A DNA stretch of 10,990 nt from Chloroflexota bacterium (GTDB lineage Bacteria; Chloroflexota; Limnocylindria; P2-11E), in assembly GCA_005883775.1 (NCBI GenBank), contig VBEU01000086.1:1460-12449 (forward strand), written 5' to 3'. Numbering within the stretch: the first letter of the stretch is position 1; the number at the start of each line of letters is the position of its first letter. The position numbers and the translations under genes are program-made. Shown here piece by piece: positions 1 to 7,203 of the stretch. The notes beneath the pieces were generated by a model that had not been told where the DNA came from, did not search any database, and worked only from the letters and a program-made list of their open reading frames with translations.

Positions 1-326
1 GCGAGCCGCGGCGTGAGCTCGTCGTGGGCATCGAGGCGGACGAGCGTCTCGGTGACGGCGGAACTGACAAAACGCGCCGACGGATCGTCGTCGAACACCG
101 TTCGGGGTTCGCCGACGAGACCGATGACCACGTCGCGTCGCGTCGGAGGAGGCGAGGCGCAGGCGCTGAGGAAGGCCATGGCGGCGACGAGGGCGAGCGA
201 TATCGCCCCACGCAGGGTCAGATCAGCGCGGTACCGCGCCCGGCGCCTTCTGGATCTCGACCGGATCGCCGTCGAAACGACCGCCCATAGGGAGACGCGT
301 TTGATCCGAGACGGCCGGGGAGTCAT
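1..326 (-). CDS. Lipoprotein, substrate-binding protein family 5-like (partial, 3' end outside window)
   Basis: Only the N-terminal part is present; the frame stays open to the left edge. The translation has a hydrophobic segment ending in a lipobox (LSAC, Cys56 from the ATG at 326), a short linker, and then VVIGLVGEPRTVF and SAVTETLVRLDAHDELTPRL. That resembles the start of mature family 5 extracellular solute-binding proteins of ABC transporters for oligopeptides or nickel, in which a beta-strand with a GEP motif is followed by a conserved ETLV and a PRLA motif. The expected product is a membrane-anchored periplasmic or cell-surface peptide binder. The start is uncertain. ATG 326 is the only ATG/GTG/TTG before the signal peptide, but it gives an unusually long Arg-rich n-region and a 104-base overlap with the anti-sigma gene. 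A CTG at 221, just after that gene's stop, would give a normal 21-residue lipoprotein signal. Family call is good, exact substrate unknown. Confidence 0.72.
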   Translation of the reverse strand, partial: MTPRPSRIKRVSLWAVVSTAIRSRSRRRRARYRADLTLRGAISLALVAAMAFLSACASPPPTRRDVVIGLVGEPRTVFDDDPSARFVSSAVTETLVRLDAHDELTPRL

Positions 327-792
327 CGGGCTTGTTGAGTCTGATCCAACGGAGGTAGTCGATGTCTCCAACGGGAGGTTGGCCGCGGAGGTTTCCCTGG
401 ACCACCGAGTGCGTCGCGGTCGAGGTGCTCTGTCGCGCGGAGGGATCCAGCGTCGCGCCCACGGCGAACAGCGTCACGCCGATCATCACCGAGACTTCCG
501 CAAGGCGACCGAAGAAGCGCGGCGCGCGAAGCCATGGGTTCGTCGCTGCGCTTCTCGGGCCGACGGCCAGCCGCACGCGACCGGGCGCGATCATGGTCCG
601 GCGCTCGCGAAGAGGCGAGAACGCGCCGCGAAGGGCGGCATCGACGCTGCGGCCATTGCGCAGCGCGTCGGCGCACTGGACGCACGATGCGGCGTGGGCC
701 TCGAGCGCGATCCGTTCGCCCGCGTTCAGCCGGTCGGCCGATACGAGGTACGCGGCCTGACGAAATTCGCAGCTGCGCGAGAAGAGTCTCAT
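223..792 (-). CDS. Zinc-binding anti-sigma factor, single-pass membrane protein
   Basis: This 189-residue protein begins with a zinc-finger anti-sigma (ZAS) pattern: Cys8, then His33-x3-Cys37-x2-Cys40, the ligand spacing typical of the HC2/ZAS fold that clamps ECF sigma factors. A hydrophobic segment at about residues 97-115 (VSVMIGVTLFAVGATL) is the likely single membrane helix, followed by a C-terminal extracytoplasmic region of about 70 residues with no domain I recognise. The inferred role is to hold the adjacent sigma factor inactive at the membrane until a signal arrives. Its ATG overlaps the sigma stop as ATGA, with GAGGG at 796-800 ahead of it, so translation is probably coupled and the two proteins made together. 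The sensor part is short, and no signal can be inferred from it. Confidence 0.85.
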   Translation of the reverse strand: MRLFSRSCEFRQAAYLVSADRLNAGERIALEAHAASCVQCADALRNGRSVDAALRGAFSPLRERRTMIAPGRVRLAVGPRSAATNPWLRAPRFFGRLAEVSVMIGVTLFAVGATLDPSARQSTSTATHSVVQGNLRGQPPVGDIDYLRWIRLNKPDDSPAVSDQTRLPMGGRFDGDPVEIQKAPGAVPR

Positions 793-1460
793 TCGCCCTC
801 GAAGGGCACAGCTGCCGTGATCGGCTTTGGTGCCCGAAGTTGATTAGCGATGATCGGACGACTTGGTTCGATACCCAGCTCCGGATGTGCCGCAAGATGC
901 GTTCGGAGCCGACGAAGCGCGTAGTGCAATCGCGATTTGACTGTCCCCACCGGACAATCCACGACTTCCGCGATCTCGGTCAGGTTCAGTCCGTTCATGT
1001 AGTGGAGCACGACCACGAGCCGGTGTTTGGGCCCGAGCTCGTCGACGGCACCCAGCACGAGCCTTCGGAGCTCCGCCTGCTCTGCGACGTGGGACGGCGA
1101 GCCCTCGTCGTTCTCGAACGCCACGTCGGCAGCCTCGTCGAGGGACGAGAGGACCACGCCCTTGCGCGGGCGCCGGTTGTACGAAAGATTGACCGCGACC
1201 CGATACAGCCACGGCCGGAGCGAATCGTCGGGCTCGAGCCGGGCGAGAGCGCGATGCGCGCGGGCGAACGTGTCGACGACGATCTCTTCTGCGGCCGAGG
1301 GGTCCTTGGTGATCGCGAGGCCGAGGCGGAAGATCCCGTCCCGGTACCGGTAGAAGAGCGCGTCGAAGGCGATGGTGTCGCCGTCGCGGGCCGCGTACAC
1401 GAGCTCGTGGTCGGTGCGGCCATCCCCGGCCGCGGGGTCGCGCCGGGTATCGGGCTTCAT
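789..1460 (-). CDS. ECF-family RNA polymerase sigma factor (sigma-70 family)
   Basis: The 223-residue protein has the two-domain ECF layout. Sigma region 2 spans about residues 18-92, including FDALFYRYRDGIFRLGLAI, AAEEIVVDTFARAHR and RPWLYRVAVNLSYN, which cover core binding and -10 recognition. Region 4 spans about 127-188, with the helix-turn-helix LTEIAEVVDCPVGTVKSRLH for -35 recognition. The acidic linker between them (about 105-125) and a C-terminal tail of about 35 residues are not domain-like. Pairing with the anti-sigma gene directly downstream, through an ATGA overlap, is the standard arrangement for this class. Its own start also overlaps the stop of the NlpC/P60 gene as ATGA. I see no Shine-Dalgarno sequence ahead of the ATG, which supports translation by coupling. 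The target promoters and ECF subgroup cannot be assigned from this sequence alone. Confidence 0.93.
   Translation of the reverse strand: MKPDTRRDPAAGDGRTDHELVYAARDGDTIAFDALFYRYRDGIFRLGLAITKDPSAAEEIVVDTFARAHRALARLEPDDSLRPWLYRVAVNLSYNRRPRKGVVLSSLDEAADVAFENDEGSPSHVAEQAELRRLVLGAVDELGPKHRLVVVLHYMNGLNLTEIAEVVDCPVGTVKSRLHYALRRLRTHLAAHPELGIEPSRPIIANQLRAPKPITAAVPFEGE
796..800 (-). promoter_or_regulatory. Probable ribosome binding site of the anti-sigma gene
   Basis: GAGGG on the minus strand, three bases before the anti-sigma ATG at 792 and inside the last codons of the sigma gene. The spacing is short, but it combines with the ATGA overlap to suggest coupled translation. Confidence 0.5.
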
Positions 1461-2332
1461 GTCGCGGCTGGGTCCGGAAGATACCGGCGGATGACTCTCA
1501 GCTTGCGGTCGGGGCCAAGCCGACTGTGCTCGACCACGCCACCCTTCATCGGCGCGTGGACGAACTCGGTCGCGCTCGTGGCCAGTGCAACGTGGGTCAC
1601 CGAGTCGGCACCGAAGAACATGAGGTCACCTGCTCGGGCCTCTTCCACCATTCGGCCGAGCATGGCCTGTTGATCCGCGTCCCGCGGCAGGGCCACCCCG
1701 TTCAAACGGTACACCTGCTGAACGAATCCCGAACAGTCCAGACCTAGTGCCGTCGTACCGCCCCATAAGTAAGGAACGCCGATGAACGATTCCGCCGTTT
1801 CCAGGTAGTCGTCGGCCGTCGGGTAGCGGTGCGGAAGCTGCCGAACGTCGACGAGGTCGGATAGAGCGACGTAGCCGGTGAGCCAGCCCGGTCCAAGATG
1901 GGTTTCGCGCCAGCCCTCTGGATGGGCGTACGGCACGCGTTGGCGCGTTCCATCGGCCGGCTCCATGGTCGCCACGATCGCCGGCACGCTCGTCCCCGTC
2001 GGCAGGCGCGCGATCACGCTCGCATCGCCACGGGGGGCGTCTCGAACGTCCGCCAGAAGGACCGCGACCACGAAGCGCTCGGCATATGCCGTGAGCACTG
2101 CAAGATCGTCGAGAGTGACCCAACCGAAGTAGTGGTCCGCTCCCTGCACGTACCGCCAGCGGTCGCTCTCGCCGAGCACCCGGACGTTCTCGCCGTACTG
2201 CGCCTGATCGACAAGCTCCGAATCCCCAGATGGTGCTGCCCGCAGATCAGCCAGGTCCCGCTGCACGATCGCCACCTGAGGCCAGACCATCGCGACGCGG
2301 GTAGAGGCGCGGACTATGTCGGTCGCTGCCAC
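1457..2332 (-). CDS. SH3b-NlpC/P60 domain peptidase, probable muropeptide-recycling dipeptidyl-peptidase
   Basis: The C-terminal half (about residues 172-287) is an NlpC/P60 papain-like domain: YLWGGTT, then LDCSGFVQQVYRL with catalytic Cys200, SVTHVAL with His247, and His259 in FVHAPMKGG as the probable third polar residue. The N-terminal half (about 18-160) looks like two bacterial SH3 folds (DLRAAPSGDSE..., DVRDAPRGDAS...). This layout matches the YkfC-type gamma-D-glutamyl-diamino-acid endopeptidases, which trim cell-wall stem peptides. No signal peptide is visible, so a cytoplasmic recycling role is likely. The 876-base frame from GTG 2332 overlaps the gcvPB stop by 19 bases; ATG 2290 (residue 15) is a good alternative start leaving a 23-base gap. 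Its stop overlaps the sigma ATG. A neighbouring peptide-binding lipoprotein gene fits peptide uptake or recycling, by inference. Confidence 0.9.
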   Translation of the reverse strand: MAATDIVRASTRVAMVWPQVAIVQRDLADLRAAPSGDSELVDQAQYGENVRVLGESDRWRYVQGADHYFGWVTLDDLAVLTAYAERFVVAVLLADVRDAPRGDASVIARLPTGTSVPAIVATMEPADGTRQRVPYAHPEGWRETHLGPGWLTGYVALSDLVDVRQLPHRYPTADDYLETAESFIGVPYLWGGTTALGLDCSGFVQQVYRLNGVALPRDADQQAMLGRMVEEARAGDLMFFGADSVTHVALATSATEFVHAPMKGGVVEHSRLGPDRKLRVIRRYLPDPAAT

Positions 2333-3834
2333 TTGAGCTTCGGATTGCGCGCCGCGTTTACCTCGTCGAGACGCGCGAGCGGCGCGTTCTTCGGCGCGGC
2401 CTTCACCGCTGCGGGATCGGTCTTGGCGCGCTCGGCGATGCGGACCATCGCGGCGGCGAAGGCGTCGAGAGTCTCGCGCGGCTCGGTCTCGGTCGGCTCG
2501 ATCATCAGCGCCTCCGGGACCACGAGCGGGAAGTAGACCGTCGGCGGATGGAACCCCTCGTCGATGAGGGCCTTGGCGACGTCGAGCGCCGACGCGCCCT
2601 GCTTCTTCTGCCGGGACGCGGAGAGCACGAACTCATGCATGCACGGCCGGTCGAACGCGACGTCGTACGAGTCCCGCAGCTGCGCGAGGAGATAGTTGGC
2701 CGCGAGGATCGCGTCGTTCGATGCCTCGGCGAGCCCTTCCTCGCCGAGCGTCCGCATGTAGGTGTACGCGCGGACGAGCACGCCGAAGTTGCCGAGGAAC
2801 GTCCGCACGCGACCGATCGAATCGCCGAGTCCGGCCGGCGGCTGGTCGTCCCGCGCCGTGTCGAGGTGATAGCGGCCTTGCTCGTCGCGAACGATCCACG
2901 GCTTTGGCAGGAACGCCCGAAGCGGCTCCTTCACGCAGAGAGGACCCGCGCCGGGCCCGCCTGCACCATGCGGGGTCGAGAAGGTCTTGTGCACGTTGAT
3001 GTGGATGCAGTCGAAGCCAAGGTCACCGGGACGCGCGACGCCGAGAAGCGCGTTCATGTTCGCGCCGTCGCCGTACACGAGACCGCCGACGGCGTGGACC
3101 GCATCGCACACCTCGCGCAGACGCTCCTCGAAGAGACCGAGCGTGTTCGGGTTCGTCAGCATCAGACCGACGACGTCGTCGCCGAGCGCGGCCTTCAGCG
3201 ATGCGAGGTCGATGTTCCCGTGCGCGTCGCTCTTGACGGTCGTGACCTGGAACCCGCACATCGCGGCCGATGCGGGGTTCGTGCCGTGCGCGGTATCCGG
3301 CACGATCACCCGGTGGCGCTTCGCGCCCTCACCGCGCTTTTGGTGATAGGCCTTGAACATCAGGATCGCGGTGAACTCTGCTTGCGCGCCCGCGGCGGGT
3401 TGCAGGGTGACCGCGTCCATTCCGGTGAGCTTGGCGAGCATCCCCTCGAGCTCCGCGAGGAGCGTCAGCGCTCCCTGGACCGTGCTTTGGGGTTGCTTCG
3501 GATGCAGGTCCGCGAAGAGCGACGCAACTCGATCGTTGATCTTCGGGTTGTACTTCATGGTGCAGGAGCCGAGCGGGTACATGCCCGTGTCGACGGCGTA
3601 GTTGAGCTGCGCGAGGTGCGTGAAATGGCGCACCACCTGCGGCTCGCTGAGCTCGGGCAGGCCGAGTGGCGCGCGTCTGCGGAACCGGGCCGGGATCTGC
3701 GCTTCGGCTTCTTCGCCTCCGCGCACGTGGCGGCCGGCGCGGCCCTCTTCGTGGATCTCGATGAGCAGCGGCTCGAGCGCGGGCACGGCGGTCTTCACGC
3801 CCGATTCTGGAATGACCTGCGTGCGGATGGTCAT
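2314..3834 (-). CDS. gcvPB: Glycine dehydrogenase (decarboxylating) subunit 2, P-protein C-terminal half
   Basis: This is the PLP-binding half of the split glycine cleavage P-protein. With GcvPA it decarboxylates glycine and passes the aminomethyl group to the lipoyl arm of GcvH. Visible landmarks are NYAVDTGMYPLGSCTMKYNP (residues 78-97), PAAGAQAEFT, PDTAHGTNPASA (179-190), YGDGANMNALLG, and HINVHKTFSTPHGAGGPGAG (278-297), in which Lys283 is the expected Schiff-base lysine. At 506 residues it is slightly longer than the usual 480-490; the extra length lies at the Ala/Lys-rich C-terminus and N-terminus. The ATG overlaps the gcvPA stop in ATGA, matching the need for equal amounts of both subunits. 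No Shine-Dalgarno is evident, which also fits coupling. All key motifs look intact. Confidence 0.97.
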   Translation of the reverse strand: MTIRTQVIPESGVKTAVPALEPLLIEIHEEGRAGRHVRGGEEAEAQIPARFRRRAPLGLPELSEPQVVRHFTHLAQLNYAVDTGMYPLGSCTMKYNPKINDRVASLFADLHPKQPQSTVQGALTLLAELEGMLAKLTGMDAVTLQPAAGAQAEFTAILMFKAYHQKRGEGAKRHRVIVPDTAHGTNPASAAMCGFQVTTVKSDAHGNIDLASLKAALGDDVVGLMLTNPNTLGLFEERLREVCDAVHAVGGLVYGDGANMNALLGVARPGDLGFDCIHINVHKTFSTPHGAGGPGAGPLCVKEPLRAFLPKPWIVRDEQGRYHLDTARDDQPPAGLGDSIGRVRTFLGNFGVLVRAYTYMRTLGEEGLAEASNDAILAANYLLAQLRDSYDVAFDRPCMHEFVLSASRQKKQGASALDVAKALIDEGFHPPTVYFPLVVPEALMIEPTETEPRETLDAFAAAMVRIAERAKTDPAAVKAAPKNAPLARLDEVNAARNPKLKWQRPT

Positions 3835-5198
3835 CGGGCCGTCACCGTCTCGCGAACGCCGGCGGCGACGCTCTCAATCGCTGCGACGAGCGCGTCCATC
3901 TCGGCGTCGGTCGTCATCTCGGTGCATTGGATGATCAGATCGTCTCGATCTCCGTAGTGCGCGGCGGTCGCCTCGACGAGGACGTTGTCCACAAGGAGTG
4001 CATTGCGGAGCGCGTAGCCGCTTCCCTCGCGCCCCGGCGCCAGCGTCGGGACACGAAGAGCGAACCGATCGAAAAAATCGCCATCGGTCGAGACCGAGCA
4101 TCCGGGCAGAGCGCCGAGACGGTGCGCGAGCGCGTGCGCCTTGGCGACCCCGAGACGCGCGGCCGCGCTCAGTCCTTCCGGTCCCATGAGCGCGAGATAC
4201 ACCGCGGCGGTGATTGCCGCGATCGCTTCGTTCGTGCAGATGTTGCTCGTGGCCTTCTCGCGCCGGATGTGCTGCTCGCGGGTCTGCAGCGTGTTCACGT
4301 AGCCGCGCATGCCGCGCGCGTCGTGAGTCTCGCCGACCACGCGGCCGGGCATCTGACGGACGAGCGCGGTGCGGCACGCGAGGATCCCGAGGTACGGCCC
4401 GCCGAAGCTCATCGGGATCCCAAGCGGTTGCCCTTCCCCCACCGCGATGTCGACGCCCAGCGCGCCGGGAGGCTCGAGCAGCGCGTTGGCGTGCGGCTCC
4501 GTCACCTGGATGCAGAGGGCGCCCGCGGCGTGTGCCGCATCCGCGATGGCCTTCACGTCGACGAGACCACCGAAGGCATCAGGGTGCTGCACGATGAGGC
4601 AGGCCGCACCCTCTGCCGCCGACGCGAGGTCGCGCGTTGGGACTTCGACGATTTCCAGATCCGGGCCTCTGGCGTAGGTCCGAACGGTGCGGCGGAATTC
4701 GAAATAGACCTCGCTCGCGATCACGACCTTCTTGCGGCCGGTCGTGCGGACCGCCATGAAGGCGGCCTCGGCGACCGAGGATCCGCCCTCGTACATGGAC
4801 GAGTTCGCGACGTCCATCGCGAGCAGCTCCGAGATGAGCGATTGGTATTCGAAGATCGACTGCAGCGTGCCCTGGCTGACCTCGGGCTGGTACGGCGTGT
4901 ACGCGGTCAGGAACTCGCCGCGCAGGGCAAGCACCGGCACGGCGGCCGGGATGTACCGTCGCTGCACGGGACCTCCGAGAAAGAAGGGGCCTGCTCCGGC
5001 GTTGCGGTTCTTCGCGGCGAGCGATTCGAGGTGCGCCTGGACCTCGAGCTCGGACATTCCGACGGGCAGGCCGAGCTTCGGCCGGAGCGCGTCTTTAGGG
5101 ATCGCGGTGAGCAGATCGTCGACGCTCTTTATGCCGACGCGCTCGAGCATCGCCGCGCGGTCGGCATCGGTGTGCGACGAGTACGGGTTTTTGTTCAA
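3831..5198 (-). CDS. gcvPA: Glycine dehydrogenase (decarboxylating) subunit 1, P-protein N-terminal half
   Basis: The 455-residue product matches the N-terminal subunit of two-part P-proteins in length and motifs: NPYSSHTDADRAAMLERVGI at the start, TAYTPYQPEVSQGTLQSIFE (99-118), SSMYEGGSS (133-141), GEGQPLGIPMSFGGPYLG (254-271) and TREQHIRREKATSNICTNEA (306-325). It has the same fold as GcvPB but no PLP lysine, and it forms the other half of the catalytic heterotetramer. The start is taken as TTG 5198 because the conserved N-terminal NPYSSHT motif begins immediately after it and no ATG or GTG fits; the next Met, at residue 17, would remove conserved sequence. Only 11 bases separate it from the gcvH stop, with a weak AGGG ahead. 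The TTG start may lower its translation relative to gcvH. Confidence 0.96.
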   Translation of the reverse strand: MNKNPYSSHTDADRAAMLERVGIKSVDDLLTAIPKDALRPKLGLPVGMSELEVQAHLESLAAKNRNAGAGPFFLGGPVQRRYIPAAVPVLALRGEFLTAYTPYQPEVSQGTLQSIFEYQSLISELLAMDVANSSMYEGGSSVAEAAFMAVRTTGRKKVVIASEVYFEFRRTVRTYARGPDLEIVEVPTRDLASAAEGAACLIVQHPDAFGGLVDVKAIADAAHAAGALCIQVTEPHANALLEPPGALGVDIAVGEGQPLGIPMSFGGPYLGILACRTALVRQMPGRVVGETHDARGMRGYVNTLQTREQHIRREKATSNICTNEAIAAITAAVYLALMGPEGLSAAARLGVAKAHALAHRLGALPGCSVSTDGDFFDRFALRVPTLAPGREGSGYALRNALLVDNVLVEATAAHYGDRDDLIIQCTEMTTDAEMDALVAAIESVAAGVRETVTAR

Positions 5199-5209
5199 GC
5201 CCTGGGCGA

Positions 5210-5614
5210 CTAGTCCCCGCCGGCGCCGGCGGTCTCGCCGATGTGGGACCGGTAGTCACTCGGGGAAAGGAGCTGCGCGAGCTCTGCCTTGTCGGCAAGG
5301 CGCACCTTGATCATCCAGCCATCGCCGTACGGCGCGCTGTTGACGAGCTCGGGCTTCTCGATGACCTTCACGTTGCGCTCGACGACCTCGCCCGAGATCG
5401 GCGCGTAGATGTCGGACGCAGCTTTGACGGACTCGACGACTCCAAGGCTCGCGTACTGGCGTACCTTCGCGCCCTTCTCGGGAAGCTCGACGAACACGAC
5501 ATCCCCGAGCTGCTCCTGCGCGAAGTGCGTGATGCCGATCGTGGCCACGTCGCCGTCGGCGCGCACCCACTCGTGCTCCTTCGAATACTGAAGATTGTCG
5601 GGAACGGTGCTCAC
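5210..5614 (-). CDS. gcvH: Glycine cleavage system H protein, lipoyl carrier
   Basis: The 134-residue product is the small carrier that shuttles the aminomethyl group from the P-protein to the T-protein on a lipoyl arm, and is reoxidised by the L-protein. The family pattern is complete: YSKEHEWVRADGDVATIGIT near the N-terminus, ELGDVVFVELPEKG-type strands at 36-48, and GVVESVKAASDIYAP (58-72), in which Lys64 is the lipoylation site. The C-terminal helix (about 107-117) is followed by a Gly-rich tail. The frame stays open well upstream into gcvT, but GTG 5614 is the start. It overlaps the gcvT stop as GTGA, has GGAGG at 5620-5624 five bases before it, and gives the family's normal length. No lipoylation genes are nearby, so lipoate must come from elsewhere. 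Confidence 0.97.
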   Translation of the reverse strand: MSTVPDNLQYSKEHEWVRADGDVATIGITHFAQEQLGDVVFVELPEKGAKVRQYASLGVVESVKAASDIYAPISGEVVERNVKVIEKPELVNSAPYGDGWMIKVRLADKAELAQLLSPSDYRSHIGETAGAGGD

Positions 5615-6711
5615 TCGGGCCTCCGGTAAAAAGGTGTCTTCACTACCGTAGCGGGAACGTCCTTGCCGCGAATGCGGACGGCCAGGGCCGTTCCGATCTT
5701 CGAAAGCGTCGTCGGCACGTAGGCCAGCGCGATGTTCTTTTCGACCGTCGGCCCGTACGTGCCGCTCGTGACCTGGCCGACGACGTCGCCGTCCTGCGTG
5801 ACCTCGTGCCCGTGGCGCGCGACCCCGCCCTGGATCACGAGACCGGCGATCTTCCGCTTCGGTCCGGCGGCTTTTTTCGCCGCGATCACATCGCGCCCGA
5901 CGAAGGCCTTGTCCAGCTTGCACGTCCAGCCGAGGCCCGCCTCGATCGGGTCGGTGGTCTCGTCGATGTCGTTCCCATAGAGCGAGAAGCGCGCCTCCAA
6001 ACGCAGCGTGTCGCGGGCTCCCAGGCCGATCGGCTTGATCCCGGCCTCGCGCCCGGCCGCAAGCAGGCCGTCCCACACCGCGGCCGCATCGGTGTTGGCC
6101 ACGAACACCTCGAAGCCGTCCTCGCCGGTGTATCCGGTGCGCGCCAGGGTCGCGCGAGCTCGGGCCACGCGCCCCTGCGTGACGCCGAAGGACGGGAGCG
6201 AGCGAACGTCGGCGTCTGTCTCGGATGCGAGGATCTCCATCGCGCGCGGGCCCTGGATCGCGACGAGCGCGGTCCCGAACGAGCGATCGTCGAACGCGAC
6301 GTCCTCGCCCAGGTGCGCGAGAACATGGGCTCGGTCCTTCGCGATGTTCGCGGCGTTGACGACCACCATGTATTCGGCCTCGCTGATCCGGTAGACGATG
6401 ACGTCGTCCACGATCGTGCCCCGCTCGTTCGTCAGCAACCCGTACCGCGCCTGGCCCACCGCGAGCCCGGCGATGTCGCTCGAAACGAGGCGATCCAGGG
6501 TCTCGCCCGCGCCGCGCCCTCGGAAGAAGAACTCGCCCATGTGCGAGAGATCGAAGAGACCCGCGCGCCCGCGCACGGCACGATGCTCCGCGACGATCCC
6601 CTCGTACTGGATCGGCATCTCGTACCCCGCGAACGGCACCATCTTCGCGCCAAGCTCGGCGTGCTTGTCGTAGAGCGGAGTCCGGCGCATGGTCGGCGCT
6701 TCTGTCGCCAT
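5611..6711 (-). CDS. gcvT: Aminomethyltransferase, glycine cleavage T protein
   Basis: This 366-residue, tetrahydrofolate-dependent enzyme releases ammonia from the H-protein-bound intermediate and forms 5,10-methylene-tetrahydrofolate. Family motifs are RTPLYDKHAELGAKMVPFAG (10-29), GLFDLSHMGE (51-60), NERGTIVDDVIVYR (95-108, holding the conserved catalytic Asp), IQGPRA, TGYTGEDGFEVF, LGARDTLRLEARFSLYGND and a C-terminal barrel with GQVTSGTYGPTVEKNIALAYV. The length is typical and nothing conserved is missing. ATG 6711 overlaps the Nudix stop by one base (TGATG), with GAGG at 6719-6722 seven bases upstream. An internal ATG at 6690 would start at the conserved RRTPLYD block and cannot be excluded. 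It leads the gcv gene run. Confidence 0.97.
   Translation of the reverse strand: MATEAPTMRRTPLYDKHAELGAKMVPFAGYEMPIQYEGIVAEHRAVRGRAGLFDLSHMGEFFFRGRGAGETLDRLVSSDIAGLAVGQARYGLLTNERGTIVDDVIVYRISEAEYMVVVNAANIAKDRAHVLAHLGEDVAFDDRSFGTALVAIQGPRAMEILASETDADVRSLPSFGVTQGRVARARATLARTGYTGEDGFEVFVANTDAAAVWDGLLAAGREAGIKPIGLGARDTLRLEARFSLYGNDIDETTDPIEAGLGWTCKLDKAFVGRDVIAAKKAAGPKRKIAGLVIQGGVARHGHEVTQDGDVVGQVTSGTYGPTVEKNIALAYVPTTLSKIGTALAVRIRGKDVPATVVKTPFYRRPE
5620..5624 (-). promoter_or_regulatory. Ribosome binding site deciding the gcvH start
   Basis: GGAGG on the minus strand, five bases before GTG 5614 and inside the end of gcvT. It fixes the gcvH start among several possibilities in a long open frame, together with the family's usual N-terminus. 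Confidence 0.8.
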
Positions 6712-7163
6712 CAGGCAGCCTCGCCCGCGGCTGCGAGGGCGCGATCGAGTATTTCCCGATACGTGTCGAACGAGAGGAGACGCCGCGCTTCGTCCGCGGA
6801 GACCCAGCGCACCTCGTCGTATTCGTGATCGTGCGCGGACGTGTCGCCGCCCGTCGGCTCCATCAGGAAGAAGTGCACGAACTTATGCACGCGCTCGCCC
6901 GGCGCCGCGAACCAGTAATCGGTCGTCCCGATGTCGCGGAGGATGCGGACCTTGAGGCCCGTCTCTTCCTCGACCTCGCGCAAAGCCGTGTCCTCGATCT
7001 CCTCGCCCTTATCGGGAGTGCCCTTTGGAAAGACCCAGGTTCCGTCGGCGTAGCGGCCGGTCAAGACGACCTCGCGCGCGCCGTCGCGCTGACGAAGGAC
7101 GACGCCACCTGCGGCGATCGCGTTGCGGACGCGTGAAGACCGGCGGGCACGGATCGTCGGCAT
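6711..7163 (-). CDS. Nudix hydrolase, MutT / Ap4A-hydrolase-like
   Basis: The 150-residue protein has a complete Nudix box at residues 48-70, G-x5-E-x7-REVEEETGL, with the metal-binding glutamates at 63, 66 and 67. The preceding strands AAGGVVLRQ and VVLTGRYADGTWVFPKG are typical of small Nudix enzymes that act on nucleoside diphosphate-linked substrates. The TWVFPKG plus a C-terminal WVSADEARRLLSF-type segment recall bacterial bis(5'-nucleosyl)-tetraphosphatase-like members, but substrate cannot be decided from the motif alone. The basic N-terminus (RARRSSRVRNAI) is short and not a signal peptide. The ATG at 7163 has GGAGG at 7175-7179, eleven bases upstream. Its one-base overlap with gcvT means the two are co-translated, though no metabolic link to glycine cleavage is established. 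Confidence 0.93.
   Translation of the reverse strand: MPTIRARRSSRVRNAIAAGGVVLRQRDGAREVVLTGRYADGTWVFPKGTPDKGEEIEDTALREVEEETGLKVRILRDIGTTDYWFAAPGERVHKFVHFFLMEPTGGDTSAHDHEYDEVRWVSADEARRLLSFDTYREILDRALAAAGEAA
6719..6722 (-). promoter_or_regulatory. Probable ribosome binding site of gcvT
   Basis: GAGG on the minus strand, seven bases before the gcvT ATG at 6711 and within the last codons of the Nudix gene. It favours ATG 6711 over the internal ATG at 6690. Confidence 0.6.
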
Positions 7164-7174
7164 GGCGGGTAGAT

Positions 7175-7179
7175 CCTCC
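7175..7179 (-). promoter_or_regulatory. Candidate ribosome binding site of the Nudix gene
   Basis: On the minus strand GGAGG lies eleven bases before the Nudix ATG at 7163, inside the 40-base gap after the HD-domain gene. The spacing is long, so the site is probable rather than certain. Confidence 0.45.
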
Positions 7180-7203
7180 CGGAACGTGAGAAGGAGAGTT
7201 TAG

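Noticed and set aside
2332..2400. GAAC and CGTC elements on the minus strand near the peptidase start, considered as an ECF promoter
   Set aside because: The spacing between the two is about 12 bases, shorter than the usual 16-17, and both lie in the gcvPB coding sequence, so they are likely chance.
2548..3957. A 469-codon plus-strand open frame antisense to gcvPB
   Set aside because: GcvPB is certain on the opposite strand; the antisense product is low-complexity and rich in Arg, Glu and Leu, with no recognisable motif.
3927..5213. A 428-codon plus-strand open frame antisense to gcvPA
   Set aside because: GcvPA is certain on the minus strand and this frame's translation has no family features.
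5615..6076. A longer gcvH reading that starts inside gcvT
   Set aside because: The extra N-terminal residues are Arg-rich and read out of frame through gcvT; GTG 5614 has GGAGG five bases ahead and gives the normal family length.
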